A stretch of DNA of 64,000 bases from Methylotenera oryzisoli (GCA_945907735.1 CAMDTL010000004.1:1-64000), one strand, 5' to 3'. Shown: positions 44,075 to 54,571, numbered from the stretch's first letter. Translations and numbers: made by a program. Notes: generated by a model from the letters alone, not told the origin.

Positions 44075-44495
44075 TTTTTTTAGAGATGGGCGGATGATAA
44101 ATCAGCTCGAGCAAGTGCCCGACTGGATCCAAACAATAAAAGCCATATGAGCCATCACGGTGCATTTTTGGCGCTTCAGTGATTTTCACACCATTTTCCA
44201 CAAAATACGCGTACCAATTATCCACGTCTTCAGCAGCTTTCAACACAAATCCTATGTGATCCAAACGCTGTTGCGCCTGCGGCACATAATCGACGCGGTG
44301 CAACGCAAACACATCGCCGCCGTTAGTTAAATACACGTTATCTGCATCGGACTGCCATTCAATGCGCATGCCCATAATCTGCGTATAAAAACCCACCGCA
44401 GTTTCTAAATCGTTTATAAACAATGCTAGATGGCGAATGCCGAGCATACCTTGTGGTTTTGCTGGTTTATCTAACCGTTCAGATAAATTAGTCAT
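44064..44495 (-). CDS. VOC (glyoxalase/dioxygenase) superfamily protein
   Basis: A 143-residue protein of the vicinal-oxygen-chelate fold with two beta-alpha-beta-beta-beta repeats. Metal-type positions: His in 'GIRHLALFINDLETAVGFYTQIMGMRIEW', His in 'QRLDHIGFVLKA', and Glu in 'PVGHLLELIYHPP'. The reaction is not determinable; possible roles are glyoxalase, dioxygenase or resistance. The 3' end overlaps DUF2322. An OsmC-type gene lies 55 bases upstream on the same strand. Confidence 0.85.
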   Translation of the reverse strand: MTNLSERLDKPAKPQGMLGIRHLALFINDLETAVGFYTQIMGMRIEWQSDADNVYLTNGGDVFALHRVDYVPQAQQRLDHIGFVLKAAEDVDNWYAYFVENGVKITEAPKMHRDGSYGFYCLDPVGHLLELIYHPPISKKINA

Positions 44496-44550
44496 AAAAT
44501 AAAATAAAAAATAAATACTCGGGAAGGCGAATGAATATTGATCTGCATGG

Positions 44551-44976
44551 CTATGCGCTTTGAGCTGTTTTTATCTCAAAATCGTGTGTAATCGTGACGC
44601 TTTTACTCAGCATAATCGAGGCAGAACAATACTTTTCAGCGGATAATTTCACTGCGCGTTCCACTTGAGTTTCGTTCAAATTATTGCCCGTAATCACAAA
44701 ATGTACATGGATTTTGGTGAATACTTTTGGGATTTCATCAGCACGTTCCGCCGCAATTTCTGCCACGCAATCGATAATCGGCTGGCGCGCTTTTTTCAAA
44801 ATGGTCACCACATCGAATGAAGTGCACGCCCCCATGCCGATGAGCAGCATTTCCATTGGACGCATACCAATATTGCGACCGCCATTTTCTGGCGCGCCAT
44901 CCAGCACCACGGCGTGACCCGTTTCAGATTCGCCAACAAAACTGACGCCCTCAATCCATTTAACGCGCGCTTGCAT
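44551..44976 (-). CDS. OsmC/Ohr family protein (YhfA-like)
   Basis: A 141-residue OsmC-like protein. The helix with 'RPMEMLLIGMGACTSFDVVTILKKA' carries the peroxidatic-type Cys (GACTSFD), and the second Cys is in 'AEKYCSASIMLSKS'. The opening 'KWIEGVSFVGESETGHAVVLDG' is typical of the YhfA branch. Probably a thiol-dependent reductase of organic peroxides, though YhfA-type members are poorly characterised. It begins four bases before the FKBP gene end region and is likely cotranscribed with it. Confidence 0.88.
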   Translation of the reverse strand: MQARVKWIEGVSFVGESETGHAVVLDGAPENGGRNIGMRPMEMLLIGMGACTSFDVVTILKKARQPIIDCVAEIAAERADEIPKVFTKIHVHFVITGNNLNETQVERAVKLSAEKYCSASIMLSKSVTITHDFEIKTAQSA

Positions 44977-44979
44977 TAT

Positions 44980-45441
44980 TTATTTAACATCCAAAAGTTC
45001 TACTTCAAAAATTAACGTCGCATTTGGCGGAATCGCACCACCAGCACCCCGCGCGCCGTAGCCCATCTCGGGTGGAATCACCAAAGTGCGTTTGCCGCCA
45101 ACTTTCATGCCAGCAAACCCTTCATCCCAACCTTGAATCACTTGGCCTGCGCCTAAATCAAAGTCAAAAGCTTGTTTTCTGTCCAAACTGCTATCAAATT
45201 TTTTGCCTTTGTGGCCTTCTGCTTTCTCATCGTAAAGCCAGCCTGTGTAATGCACGCTAATGTGAAAACCAGGCTCCGCTTCGCGGCCTGTACCTGGTTG
45301 TGTGTCGATTTTTTTAAGTTCTGTTATATTGGTTTCTGTGATACTTGATGTCATTGCAGTTTCCTGTGTTGTGGTTTGGGCATTGCAGGCGGTTAAAGTA
45401 AACGCGCACACGCATGCCAAAATAATGTTAATACATTTCAT
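44980..45441 (-). CDS. FKBP-type peptidyl-prolyl isomerase, lipoprotein
   Basis: A 153-residue envelope isomerase. It has a signal peptide ending in a lipobox (LTACNAQ), a short linker, and a C-terminal FKBP domain from about residue 45. Active-site residues are seen in '[14 protein letters not shown]', '[16 protein letters not shown]', '[31 protein letters not shown]' and '[16 protein letters not shown]'. Probably a periplasmic folding factor for outer-membrane or secreted proteins. An OsmC-type gene starts four bases after its stop. Confidence 0.92.
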   Translation of the reverse strand: MKCINIILACVCAFTLTACNAQTTTQETAMTSSITETNITELKKIDTQPGTGREAEPGFHISVHYTGWLYDEKAEGHKGKKFDSSLDRKQAFDFDLGAGQVIQGWDEGFAGMKVGGKRTLVIPPEMGYGARGAGGAIPPNATLIFEVELLDVK

Positions 45442-45523
45442 AAATATAGCCTTAAATATTACCTAAATTGATGAAACGATATGATACCGCAAACTGCTTT
45501 AAGTTCGCGCTATTTAAGCAGGT

Positions 45524-46927
45524 TTAAGGCTGCTGATGCACCCATTCTATCAACGTATCTTGCGCGTTTTTACTGGCTGCGGCTTTGGCATGGCTCACCA
45601 GCATCACCATCACGTGGCGGTGATTATTCGCGTCCAGCACGTAGCCCGCAATCGCCCCCACGCCATCAATAGAGCCCGTTTTTAAGTGCGCACGACCATT
45701 GGATTGGCTGTCTTTTAATCGCCCCATCGCCGTGCCATCTTTAGACAATATCGGCAGTGAGGCCATGAATTCTGGCATCACCGCGCCGTGGTAAGCGCTT
45801 ACTAACATTTGTCCCAAATGCTCGGCGCTGATGCGCTCGATACGCGATAAACCTGAGCCGTTTTCTATCACTAATTCGTTAAAATTCATGCCTTTGCCTA
45901 ACAGCCAAGTGTTAATTGTAGCAATGCCCTTGGCCTCAGTTGCAGGTAGGCCATCTTTCTCAGCAGCAATCGTCAGCAACAATTGGCGCGCCATCAAATT
46001 ATTGCTCCATTTGTTGATGTCGCGAATCACATAGCCAAGCGAATCAGATGCCTGTTCAACGACTTTAACCGCGCTAAATGGCATATTTTCTTGCGTTTTA
46101 AGTTGGCCCTCAAAGCTACCACCCAGCTCGCGCCACAGTTTTTTGAATGTGTAAAAAGCATATTTTTCATCATCAAAAATACTCAGCTCCAAATATTTCT
46201 CGCCACAATCGGGCGAAAAGGTGCCGTTAAAGGTCACTGTTGCTCTATTGGTATTAAGCTTAACGCCATACGCCATATTGTTGCGCCACGCGCCGCACGC
46301 GCCTTGGTTTAGCACCATCTTATTGATGATTTGCAGCTCTGGCAGCTCAAATTCTTGGCGAATATTGACCCCAGTTTCAGTGGCGCTAAACTTAAAGCTG
46401 CTATTGCGTCCACTCACCAAAAACGCGCTGGGTATGGCGTTATAAGCGCGCCAAATTTCATGATCAAACGTATTTTTACCGCCCACATTTTTAGAAAAAT
46501 GGCTTTTATCGAGAATCAAATCACCACTAATTTTTTTGATGCCGGCTTGTTGCAAACTCATCAACAAACGCCAAAACTCTTGCGCCTTAAAGCTTGGATC
46601 GCCATAAGCTTTGATGATTAAATTGCCATTCAATACGCCATTTTCCACATGACCATCGTGGTAAATTTCAGTTTTCCAGTGGTAAGCAGGCGTCAGCAAG
46701 TCCAGCGCAGCGTAAGTGGTGACCAACTTCATCACCGAAGCTGGGTTCAGGCTTTTGGTGCCGTTATGCGTCAATAGGGGGCTAGTCGCATCTACCGACT
46801 GCACATAAATCGCCACGCTATTTTGCGGAATACCTGCCTGTTTAAGCGCCTCTGCAACAGCCACTGGCAACTCGGCATGTGCTGCAACGGCAAGAAAACT
46901 TAAACAAATAAGCAGTAATTTTTTCAT
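45524..46927 (-). CDS. dacB: D-alanyl-D-alanine carboxypeptidase/endopeptidase (PBP4 type)
   Basis: Periplasmic class C penicillin-binding protein that cleaves the terminal D-Ala and peptide crosslinks. It has 467 residues with a signal peptide (about 1-18). Active-site motifs are S-x-x-K in NPASVMKLVTTYAALD (residues 64-67), S-x-N in 'INKWSNNLMARQLL', and K-T-G in 'RAHLKTGSIDGVGAIAGYV'. The insert between motifs 1 and 2 is typical of PBP4. The start overlaps bioA by four bases (ATGA). Confidence 0.94.
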   Translation of the reverse strand: MKKLLLICLSFLAVAAHAELPVAVAEALKQAGIPQNSVAIYVQSVDATSPLLTHNGTKSLNPASVMKLVTTYAALDLLTPAYHWKTEIYHDGHVENGVLNGNLIIKAYGDPSFKAQEFWRLLMSLQQAGIKKISGDLILDKSHFSKNVGGKNTFDHEIWRAYNAIPSAFLVSGRNSSFKFSATETGVNIRQEFELPELQIINKMVLNQGACGAWRNNMAYGVKLNTNRATVTFNGTFSPDCGEKYLELSIFDDEKYAFYTFKKLWRELGGSFEGQLKTQENMPFSAVKVVEQASDSLGYVIRDINKWSNNLMARQLLLTIAAEKDGLPATEAKGIATINTWLLGKGMNFNELVIENGSGLSRIERISAEHLGQMLVSAYHGAVMPEFMASLPILSKDGTAMGRLKDSQSNGRAHLKTGSIDGVGAIAGYVLDANNHRHVMVMLVSHAKAAASKNAQDTLIEWVHQQP

Positions 46928-48228
46928 GTAGTTTCCTGTAGCGCTTTCACCGTGGCTTGTAACATAAAGTCAATTTCACCTTCAGTAATAGTATAGGGCG
47001 GCATAAAATAAACCGTGTTGCCAATTGGCCGCAATAGCACACCCTGCTTGAGCGCCGCTTGATAAAACCGTTTCGAAAATTGCTGATTTTTTGTCATAAT
47101 ATCAAAGGCAAAAATCATGCCTTGATGGCGTAAATGTTGAATTGGGAAATCATTAAGCACTTGCATTTTGGTTTGAATTAAGTCGGATTTCTGCATGTTT
47201 TTTTGCAAAATATCATCGCTTTCAAAAATCGCCAATGTGGCCAAAGCAGCGCTACACGCCAGCGGATTGCCTGTGTAACTGTGGCTATGCAAAAAACCTT
47301 TCGCCACCTTGTCGTCATAAAATGCTTGGTAAATTTCATCCTTGGTTAATACAACAGACAAAGGCAAATAGCCGCCAGTAATGCCTTTAGATAAACAGAT
47401 AAAGTCTGCTTTGATTTCTGCCTGCTCACCAGCAAACATTGTTCCTGTACGGCCAAAACCCACGGCGATTTCATCGACGATTAAATGTACTTGATATTTG
47501 TTGCAAATCTCCCGAGCGCGCCTTAAATAAACGGGGTGATACATGCTCATGCCTGTCGCGCATTGCACCAGCGGCTCGATAATAAACGCCGCCAATTCAT
47601 GCTGATGTTCGCTCACATACTGTTCCAAAGCTTCTGCGCAACGCAAAGCAAAAGCTTGCGCGCTTTCACCCGCTTCTGCCAGCCGCCAATCTGGACTTGG
47701 CATTTGGGCAGATTGCATCAATAGCGGCGCATAAGTATCTTTAAAAATGGCCACATCTGTTACTGATAAAGCACCTAAAGTTTCACCATGGTAACTACCA
47801 TGCAAGCAAGCAAAAAAGCTCTTCCTAGGCCTGTTTTTATTGTGCCAATAATGAAAGCTCATTTTAAGCGCAACCTCCACCGCACTCGCGCCGTCGCTAG
47901 CGTAAAACGCATGGCCTAAACCTGTTAATTGGCTAAGCTTTTCTGACAACTCAACTACTGGCTGATGCGTAAATCCCGCCAGCATCACATGTTCCAGCGT
48001 ATCTAACTGTTGTTTAATCGCCTCTTTAATACGCGAATTATTATGCCCAAACAAATTCACCCACCACGAACTCACTGCGTCCAAATAGCGCTTACCTGCT
48101 GCATCGTACAGCCATACGCCATCACCGCGCGCAATAGGAATCAGCGGAAATTGCTCATGGCTTTTCATCTGCGTGCATGGGTGCCACACGGCTTGTTGAC
48201 TGCGCTTTAATAAATCTTGATTGGACAT
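46924..48228 (-). CDS. bioA: Adenosylmethionine-8-amino-7-oxononanoate aminotransferase
   Basis: PLP enzyme of biotin synthesis that makes 7,8-diaminononanoate using SAM as amino donor. From the ATG at 48228 it has 434 residues; a frame from 48321 exists but the 31 extra residues overlap the upstream gene. Motifs: VWHPCTQMKSHEQFPLIPI, 'DAVSSWWVNLFGHNNSRI', 'SDGASAVEVALKM', 'LHGSYHGETLGALSVTD', 'DEIAVGFGRTGTMFA' and the PLP lysine in 'CLSKGITGGYLPLS'. It starts by overlapping the upstream gene's stop (TAATG). Other bio genes are not in the window. Confidence 0.96.
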   Translation of the reverse strand: MSNQDLLKRSQQAVWHPCTQMKSHEQFPLIPIARGDGVWLYDAAGKRYLDAVSSWWVNLFGHNNSRIKEAIKQQLDTLEHVMLAGFTHQPVVELSEKLSQLTGLGHAFYASDGASAVEVALKMSFHYWHNKNRPRKSFFACLHGSYHGETLGALSVTDVAIFKDTYAPLLMQSAQMPSPDWRLAEAGESAQAFALRCAEALEQYVSEHQHELAAFIIEPLVQCATGMSMYHPVYLRRAREICNKYQVHLIVDEIAVGFGRTGTMFAGEQAEIKADFICLSKGITGGYLPLSVVLTKDEIYQAFYDDKVAKGFLHSHSYTGNPLACSAALATLAIFESDDILQKNMQKSDLIQTKMQVLNDFPIQHLRHQGMIFAFDIMTKNQQFSKRFYQAALKQGVLLRPIGNTVYFMPPYTITEGEIDFMLQATVKALQETT

Positions 48229-48818
48229 TAATGCAACACTTTTTTCACATCCGCATCTGCCGTCATTGGCGTAGATACTTGCGTTTTGGAGCTGGAATGT
48301 GTAATTGCGCCTAATTCCCAAGCCGCTTCTTTGCTTGATAGTTGCAGCATATTACATAGCGCCAAAATTAATTCCTGCGTTAAATTCATACGCACAGCAA
48401 TGCCATCTAAACAAGGAATTTCCAGCGTTGGTGGCTTTTCTGCATCGCTAACCAGCACCAAACTAATTGCCAACATTGCACCATCATTCACCACTACTTT
48501 ATGCGGCTGATATTCGGTTGCAAAATCCATTTTTTGCAAGGTTTCCGCCACTTTCATTTCTTGCTTAAACTGCTCAAACGCATTATTTGGAAAGGTTTCC
48601 AGCCGTATGGAAGTCGCGGTTGGCATGTGCGTTTCACCGTTCAACAATTGCCAAAGCTGCTTGGTCATACGATAAGTGAGCCATACCAAAAGCTCGGAGT
48701 TATCTGCCAAACCTACGCGCAACAACAATCTATCCTGCTCGGCGCTATAGCTTAAATTAACCTGCTGAATCGCCACTTCTGGCTTGGCTACTAGAGCCGA
48801 TTTGTCTGTCATCATCAT
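48228..48818 (-). CDS. Conserved protein of unknown function upstream of bioA
   Basis: A 196-residue soluble protein. No signal peptide or membrane helix is seen. The middle has 'DRLLLRVGLADNSELLVWLTYRMTKQLWQLL', a beta-sheet plus helix pattern, and 'PCLDGIAVRMNLTQELILALCNMLQ'. I recall similar uncharacterised proteins adjoining bioA in Betaproteobacteria. The overlap with bioA (TAATG) implies coupled expression. The start could be any of the first three ATG codons. Confidence 0.8.
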   Translation of the reverse strand: MMMTDKSALVAKPEVAIQQVNLSYSAEQDRLLLRVGLADNSELLVWLTYRMTKQLWQLLNGETHMPTATSIRLETFPNNAFEQFKQEMKVAETLQKMDFATEYQPHKVVVNDGAMLAISLVLVSDAEKPPTLEIPCLDGIAVRMNLTQELILALCNMLQLSSKEAAWELGAITHSSSKTQVSTPMTADADVKKVLH

Positions 48819-48846
48819 TCTCTACTAAACTAATTTATAAGTTGCT

Positions 48847-48875
48847 CTTGAAAAAAATAAATTCAACTCCATTTT
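48847..48875 (+). promoter_or_regulatory. Sigma-32-type heat-shock promoter of groESL
   Basis: CTTGAAA (48847-48853), 13 bases, then CTCCATTTT (48867-48875), close to the RpoH consensus CTTGAAA-N11-15-CCCCATnT. It lies immediately upstream of and slightly overlaps the CIRCE site, giving both positive (RpoH) and negative (HrcA) control. Promoter call from sequence match only. Confidence 0.65.
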
Positions 48876-48900
48876 AGCAATCTAGGGCTGCGAGTGCTAA
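48874..48900 (+). promoter_or_regulatory. CIRCE operator (HrcA) of groESL
   Basis: TTAGCAATC, nine bases TAGGGCTGC, GAGTGCTAA: the HrcA binding site with one mismatch (A for C) in the left arm (TTAGCACTC consensus). It is 58 bases before the groES ATG. Confidence 0.88.
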
Positions 48901-48958
48901 CATGCCGTCTGAGCAATTTTTTAACAAAATAATATAGTAACCCATTAGGAGAAATTGA

Positions 48959-49246
48959 ATGAAAATTCGTCCATTACATGATCGCGTGATTGTAAAACGC
49001 TCTGAAGAAGAACGCACTACCGCCTCTGGCATTGTAATCCCAGACAGCGCGACTGAAAAACCTGACCAAGGCGTGGTAAAAGCAGTGGGTAACGGCAAAC
49101 GTGACGACAGCGGCAAAATTAATGCGCTAGACGTAAAAGTTGGCGACAAAGTGTTATTTGGTAAATATTCAGGCCAAACCGTTAAGGTGGATGGCGAAGA
49201 ACTATTGGTGATGCGCGAAGAAGACATCATGGCGATTGTTGAATAA
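48959..49246 (+). CDS. groES: Co-chaperonin GroES
   Basis: Lid of the GroEL chamber. It has 95 residues: '[29 protein letters not shown]' contains the mobile loop region, and '[34 protein letters not shown]' is the conserved C-terminal half. A strong ribosome binding site (TTAGGAGAAA) precedes it. A 92-base gap with two hairpins separates it from groEL. Confidence 0.98.
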   Translation: MKIRPLHDRVIVKRSEEERTTASGIVIPDSATEKPDQGVVKAVGNGKRDDSGKINALDVKVGDKVLFGKYSGQTVKVDGEELLVMREEDIMAIVE

Positions 49247-49252
49247 TCATTT

Positions 49253-49320
49253 GTCATTCCGAACTTGATTCGGAATCTCAAAAATAGTTAATCAGATTCT
49301 GACTTGCGTCAGAATGACAA
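49253..49320. repeat. Double-hairpin repeat unit between groES and groEL
   Basis: GTCATTCCGAA...TTCGGAAT (first palindrome, 49253-49276) and GATTCTGAC...GTCAGAAT (second, 49295-49315), closed by GAATGAC. The outer ends GTCATTC and GAATGAC are inverted, so the whole 68-base unit is itself palindromic. Same family as those at 10.73, 37.06, 54.5 and 61.83 kb. Confidence 0.8.
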
Positions 49321-49326
49321 TATTAA

Positions 49327-50982
<1,656 letters not shown>

Positions 50983-51066
50983 TTCCACTCTTCACTTCTT
51001 CGGTGATGCGTTGTTGGCTTCATCGTCGACTTGAAGCTGGAATGTTTAAGTAGCACTCAAAAATAA

Positions 51067-51091
51067 AACCTCGTTTCGGCGAGGTTTTTTT
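51067..51091 (+). terminator. Terminator of groESL
   Basis: AACCTCG (51067-51073), loop TTTCGG, CGAGGTT (51080-51086), then TTTTT. It is 84 bases after the groEL stop. Confidence 0.85.
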
Positions 51092-51272
51092 ATTGCTAGT
51101 TGAAATTTGACGTAAATTATCCTCTCTATTAGGATGCCATATTTACATATCCAATAGATTGGGCTGGGCAAGGCTTGGCAGAAGTTGGAACGTTTGGGGA
51201 GATGGCGGATAATTGAAATGTTATTATCCGCGTGGGTCACAAGCGACCCACCCTACAAAAAACCTTTTTACG

Positions 51273-51980
51273 ATGACATCAATCAATAAACAAAAACCTG
51301 GTCAACTCCACCCTTCATGGCAAGCAGTGATTGGCGATGAGCTTGAAAAGCCTTATATGCAGGCGTTGCGGCATTTTCTTAAGCAAGAAAAAGCGGCTGG
51401 AAAAGTGATTTTTCCGCCTAGCGCATTGATTTTTAATGCGTTTAATCACGCACCTTTTGATAAAGTCAGAGTGGTGATTATCGGGCAAGATCCTTATCAT
51501 GGACAAGATGATAAGGGACAGCCACAAGCGCATGGTTTGAGTTTTTCTGTGCCGAAAGGCATTGCGCCCCCCCCCTCTTTAGTCAATATTTTTAAAGATA
51601 TAGCGTCTGATTTGGGTATTAAGATGAGCCGAAATGGCGACTTAACCCCTTGGGCAGACCAAGGGGTGTTGCTGTTAAATGCCACACTCACAGTTGAGCA
51701 GGCCAAAGCAGGTGCGCACCAAGGTAAAGGTTGGGAGACGTTTACAGACGCTGCGATTGCTACATTAAACAAACACCGTGAGGGTTTGGTGTTTGTATTA
51801 TGGGGCAGCTATGCGCAAAAAAAAGGCGATATGATTGATGCACAACGGCATTTGGTGCTTAGATCCCCGCACCCATCGCCTTTGTCAGCGCATCGTGGCT
51901 TTTTTGGTAATCATCAATTCTCTACCATTAATCAATATTTAACGCAGCGAGGTCAAACCCCGATTGATTGGCAACTTTAA
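51273..51980 (+). CDS. ung: Uracil-DNA glycosylase (family 1)
   Basis: Removes uracil from DNA. Taking the ATG at 51273 gives 235 residues; a longer frame from 51213 is unlikely. Motifs: the water-activating loop '[28 protein letters not shown]' with the catalytic Asp, the uracil-binding '[29 protein letters not shown]', and the minor-groove loop '[18 protein letters not shown]' with the catalytic His and the Leu/Ser wedge. Intact and typical in length. Confidence 0.96.
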   Translation: MTSINKQKPGQLHPSWQAVIGDELEKPYMQALRHFLKQEKAAGKVIFPPSALIFNAFNHAPFDKVRVVIIGQDPYHGQDDKGQPQAHGLSFSVPKGIAPPPSLVNIFKDIASDLGIKMSRNGDLTPWADQGVLLLNATLTVEQAKAGAHQGKGWETFTDAAIATLNKHREGLVFVLWGSYAQKKGDMIDAQRHLVLRSPHPSPLSAHRGFFGNHQFSTINQYLTQRGQTPIDWQL

Positions 51981-52066
51981 CCATTCAAATCATCCAATAA
52001 GGCACTTGTCATCTAATTACAACTTGTTTACACTTTGCATAAGTCAGTTACAAACTGACAAAGTAC

Positions 52067-52260
52067 AAAAAAACCCCCGACAAAGGGAATTAAATCGAGG
52101 GGGGGAATGCCTCATCGTCTAAGGCTTCCGCTCAGGGAAGAGGACGCGGAAAGACAGCAAGGTCTGAACCAAGGTCTGAACCAAGGTCTGAACCAAGGTC
52201 TGAACTTCGCCATCATGCAAAGTTAGACCTGCCCTGTCTGCCTTAGTTCCAACCAGTTCA
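52067..52260 (-). ncRNA. Candidate structured RNA between ung and uvrD
   Basis: The ~190 bases fold into nested complementary segments. Nested stems: CTAAGGC (52119-52125) with GCCTTAG (52241-52247); AGACAG (52152-52157) with CTGTCT (52234-52239); GGTCTGAACTTCGC with GCAAAGTTAGACC (52197-52229); TTCCGC with GCGGAA (52126-52151); and GCCT/AGGC (52109-52125, alternative to the first). On the minus strand it ends in a GC-rich hairpin (52074-52105) followed by a T run (complement of 52067-52073), an intrinsic terminator. This favours a minus-strand transcript. I matched it to no RNA family I know. Promoter not certain. Confidence 0.45.
52159..52206. repeat. Four tandem 12-bp repeats
   Basis: AAGGTCTGAACC occurs four times without spacers (the last copy ends in T). 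Each unit contains the near-palindrome GGTctgaACC. The array sits in the loop region of the candidate structured RNA and would expand or contract in steps of 12 bp. Confidence 0.9.
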
Positions 52261-52308
52261 CACTTTTTTTCTAATAATTTTGAGCACACCCCATGCGATA
52301 ATATCAGC

Positions 52309-54489
52309 ATGCAGAATGAATCTTCTATCCTAGCTGGCCTTAACAATAAACAACTGGAAGCAGTCACTTTGCCACATCAGTCGGCGTTGATATTGGCTGG
52401 TGCGGGCAGCGGCAAAACACGCGTACTCACCACTAGAATTGCTTGGCTGATTCAAACCGAGCAAATTTCACCCATGGGTTTGATGGCGGTGACGTTTACC
52501 AATAAAGCCGCCAAAGAAATGCTGACACGCTTAACTGCCATGCTACCCATTAACACGCGCGGCATGTGGGTGGGCACCTTCCACGGGTTGTGCAACCGCT
52601 TATTACGCGCGCATCATCGTGAGGCTGGTCTGCCCAGCACATTCCAAATTTTAGATACTGCCGACCAATTGTCCGCCATTAAACGCTTGATGAAATTGAT
52701 GAATGTGGACGACGAAAAGTTTGTACCTAAGCAAGTACAAGGTTACATCAATAGCTGCAAAGAAGAAGGTTTGCGTGCACATACGGTGGAGGCTTACGAT
52801 GCGCACAGTCAAAAAATGCGCGAGATTTTCGAAGAATATGACAAGCAATGTAGCCGTGAAGGTGTCGCCGATTTTGCCGAGCTATTGTTGCGTTGCTACG
52901 AATTGCTGCAGCGTGATACGCGCATTCGTGAACACTATCAATCAAGATTCCGATATATTTTAGTAGACGAATTTCAAGACACCAATCGCCTCCAATACCA
53001 ATGGCTTAAGTTGCTGGCGGGTCAAAGTAATTGCATGTTTGCGGTGGGCGACGACGACCAATCCATCTATGGTTTTCGTGGCGCACGCGTCGGCAATATG
53101 CGCGATTTCGAAAAAGATTTTAACGTACAAAATATCGTTAAGTTAGAAGAAAATTACCGCAGCCACAGCAATATTTTAGATGCCGCCAACGCGATTATTT
53201 CGCACAATCAAAATCGGCTTGGTAAAAATTTATGGACGAGCGCTGGTGCTGGCGAACCAGTGCGTATTTACGAAGCCTATAACGACACTGACGAAGCGCA
53301 ATTTATTGTCGATGAAGTGAAAATGCTGCAAGCAGAGGGCGCGCCATTGGCCGATATGGCCTTATTATACCGCAGCAATGCGCAATCGCGCGTGCTTGAA
53401 CATGCTTTGTTTTCGGCCAATTTGCCGTACCGTGTATATGGCGGTTTGCGCTTTTTTGAGCGCGCAGAAATTAAACATGCACTAGCCTACATGCGCCTCA
53501 TCGCCAATGCTAACGATGACACTGCACTGCTGCGCGTGATTAACTTTCCTGCCCGTGGTATCGGCGCGCGCAGCTTAGAACAACTGCAAGAAGGTGCGCG
53601 CCAAAATGATTGCAGTTTGTGGCAAGCCGCCACCAATAAAGTGGGCAATGGCAAGGCTGGCAGCAAAGGTATTGAAGGTTTTGTGCATTTAATCCGCGAG
53701 ATGATAGACCAAGCTTACGGCATATCACTAGCGGAAGTAGCCGAACTTGCGACTAGCATGTCTGGCTTAAAAACACATTACAAAAGCGAGCGCGAAGGCG
53801 AAGACCGTATTGAAAACCTAGAAGAATTGGTGACTGCCGCGGTAGCATTTACCAACCAAGATTTTGGCAACCACAACAATGTGGATGGGGAAACAGAACA
53901 GGACTTAATGACGCAATTTTTAACGCACGCCAGTTTAGAAGCGGGCGAACACCAAGCCAGCGTTGGCAATGAAGCCTTACAACTGATGACGGTACACGCG
54001 GCAAAAGGCTTAGAATTTAAAGCAGTGTTTATTAGCGGGCTAGAGGAAGGTTTATGCCCACATGAGCAAAGTTTTGCCGAAAGTGGCGGCTTAGAAGAAG
54101 AGCGGCGCTTGATGTATGTGGCGGTCACCCGTGCGCGGCAACGCTTATACCTGAGTCACGCACAAAGCCGCATGTTGCACGGTCAAGTGCGTTATGGCAT
54201 TCCTTCACGCTTTTTAGATGAAATACCTGAAGGCTTATTAAAGCGCCTCAACAGTAAACCGATGGCAAAACCTGCAAACAATTATAGCGCAAGCTATACG
54301 ACACCTGCCAAGCAAAATAGCAACAATTATCCGTTTAAAATTGGCCAAAGTGTGCGCCATGCCAAGTTTGGCGAAGGCGTGGTGGTCACTTACGAAGGCA
54401 ATGCCGCTAACTTGGTGATTAAAATTAATTTTGGCCGCGAAGGCTTGAAAACGCTGGCCATGGAATATGCCAAGCTGGAAAAAATCTAA
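52309..54489 (+). CDS. uvrD: DNA helicase II UvrD
   Basis: Superfamily 1 3'-5' helicase of mismatch and nucleotide-excision repair. Its 726 residues include Walker A GAGSGKT (31-37), 'VTFTNKAAKEM' (motif Ia), 'VDEFQDTNRLQYQWL' (motif II), 'GDDDQSIYGFRGA' (motif III), 'LEENYRSHSNIL' (motif IV), 'MTVHAAKGLEFKAVFISGLEEGL' (motif V) and 'VAVTRARQRLYL' (motif VI). The C-terminal 'VRHAKFGEGVVV' is the UvrD tail domain that binds partners. ATG at 52309 is directly downstream of the structured element. Confidence 0.97.
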   Translation: MQNESSILAGLNNKQLEAVTLPHQSALILAGAGSGKTRVLTTRIAWLIQTEQISPMGLMAVTFTNKAAKEMLTRLTAMLPINTRGMWVGTFHGLCNRLLRAHHREAGLPSTFQILDTADQLSAIKRLMKLMNVDDEKFVPKQVQGYINSCKEEGLRAHTVEAYDAHSQKMREIFEEYDKQCSREGVADFAELLLRCYELLQRDTRIREHYQSRFRYILVDEFQDTNRLQYQWLKLLAGQSNCMFAVGDDDQSIYGFRGARVGNMRDFEKDFNVQNIVKLEENYRSHSNILDAANAIISHNQNRLGKNLWTSAGAGEPVRIYEAYNDTDEAQFIVDEVKMLQAEGAPLADMALLYRSNAQSRVLEHALFSANLPYRVYGGLRFFERAEIKHALAYMRLIANANDDTALLRVINFPARGIGARSLEQLQEGARQNDCSLWQAATNKVGNGKAGSKGIEGFVHLIREMIDQAYGISLAEVAELATSMSGLKTHYKSEREGEDRIENLEELVTAAVAFTNQDFGNHNNVDGETEQDLMTQFLTHASLEAGEHQASVGNEALQLMTVHAAKGLEFKAVFISGLEEGLCPHEQSFAESGGLEEERRLMYVAVTRARQRLYLSHAQSRMLHGQVRYGIPSRFLDEIPEGLLKRLNSKPMAKPANNYSASYTTPAKQNSNNYPFKIGQSVRHAKFGEGVVVTYEGNAANLVIKINFGREGLKTLAMEYAKLEKI

Positions 54490-54497
54490 ACTGACTG

Positions 54498-54562
54498 GTC
54501 ATGCTGAACTTGATTCGGCTTCTTAAATTAACATCTAGATTGCGGGTCTTGCCCGCGATGAC
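54498..54562. repeat. Intergenic repeat unit of the GTCAT...ATGAC family
   Basis: GTCATGCTGAA...TTCGGC (first half) and GCGGGTCTTGCCCGC (second hairpin), closing with GATGAC. Outer GTCAT and ATGAC are inverted. It fills the interval between the convergent uvrD and BPSS1780-like genes and could also terminate transcription. Confidence 0.65.
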
Positions 54563-54571
54563 AAAAGATGG

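Noticed and set aside
45491-45520. CTGCTTTAA...TTTAAGCAG as a terminator between FKBP and dacB
   Set aside because: Two mismatches in the stem and no T run on either strand in the right place.
52159-52206. Four tandem repeats as a possible CRISPR array
   Set aside because: The 12-bp units abut with no spacers and no cas genes are near; it is a short tandem repeat.
52119-52367. 82-codon minus-strand ORF containing (VQTL)x4
   Set aside because: It lies across the self-complementary element and the uvrD start, begins from a poor context, and the in-frame repeat follows from the 12-bp unit. RNA structure explains the DNA better.
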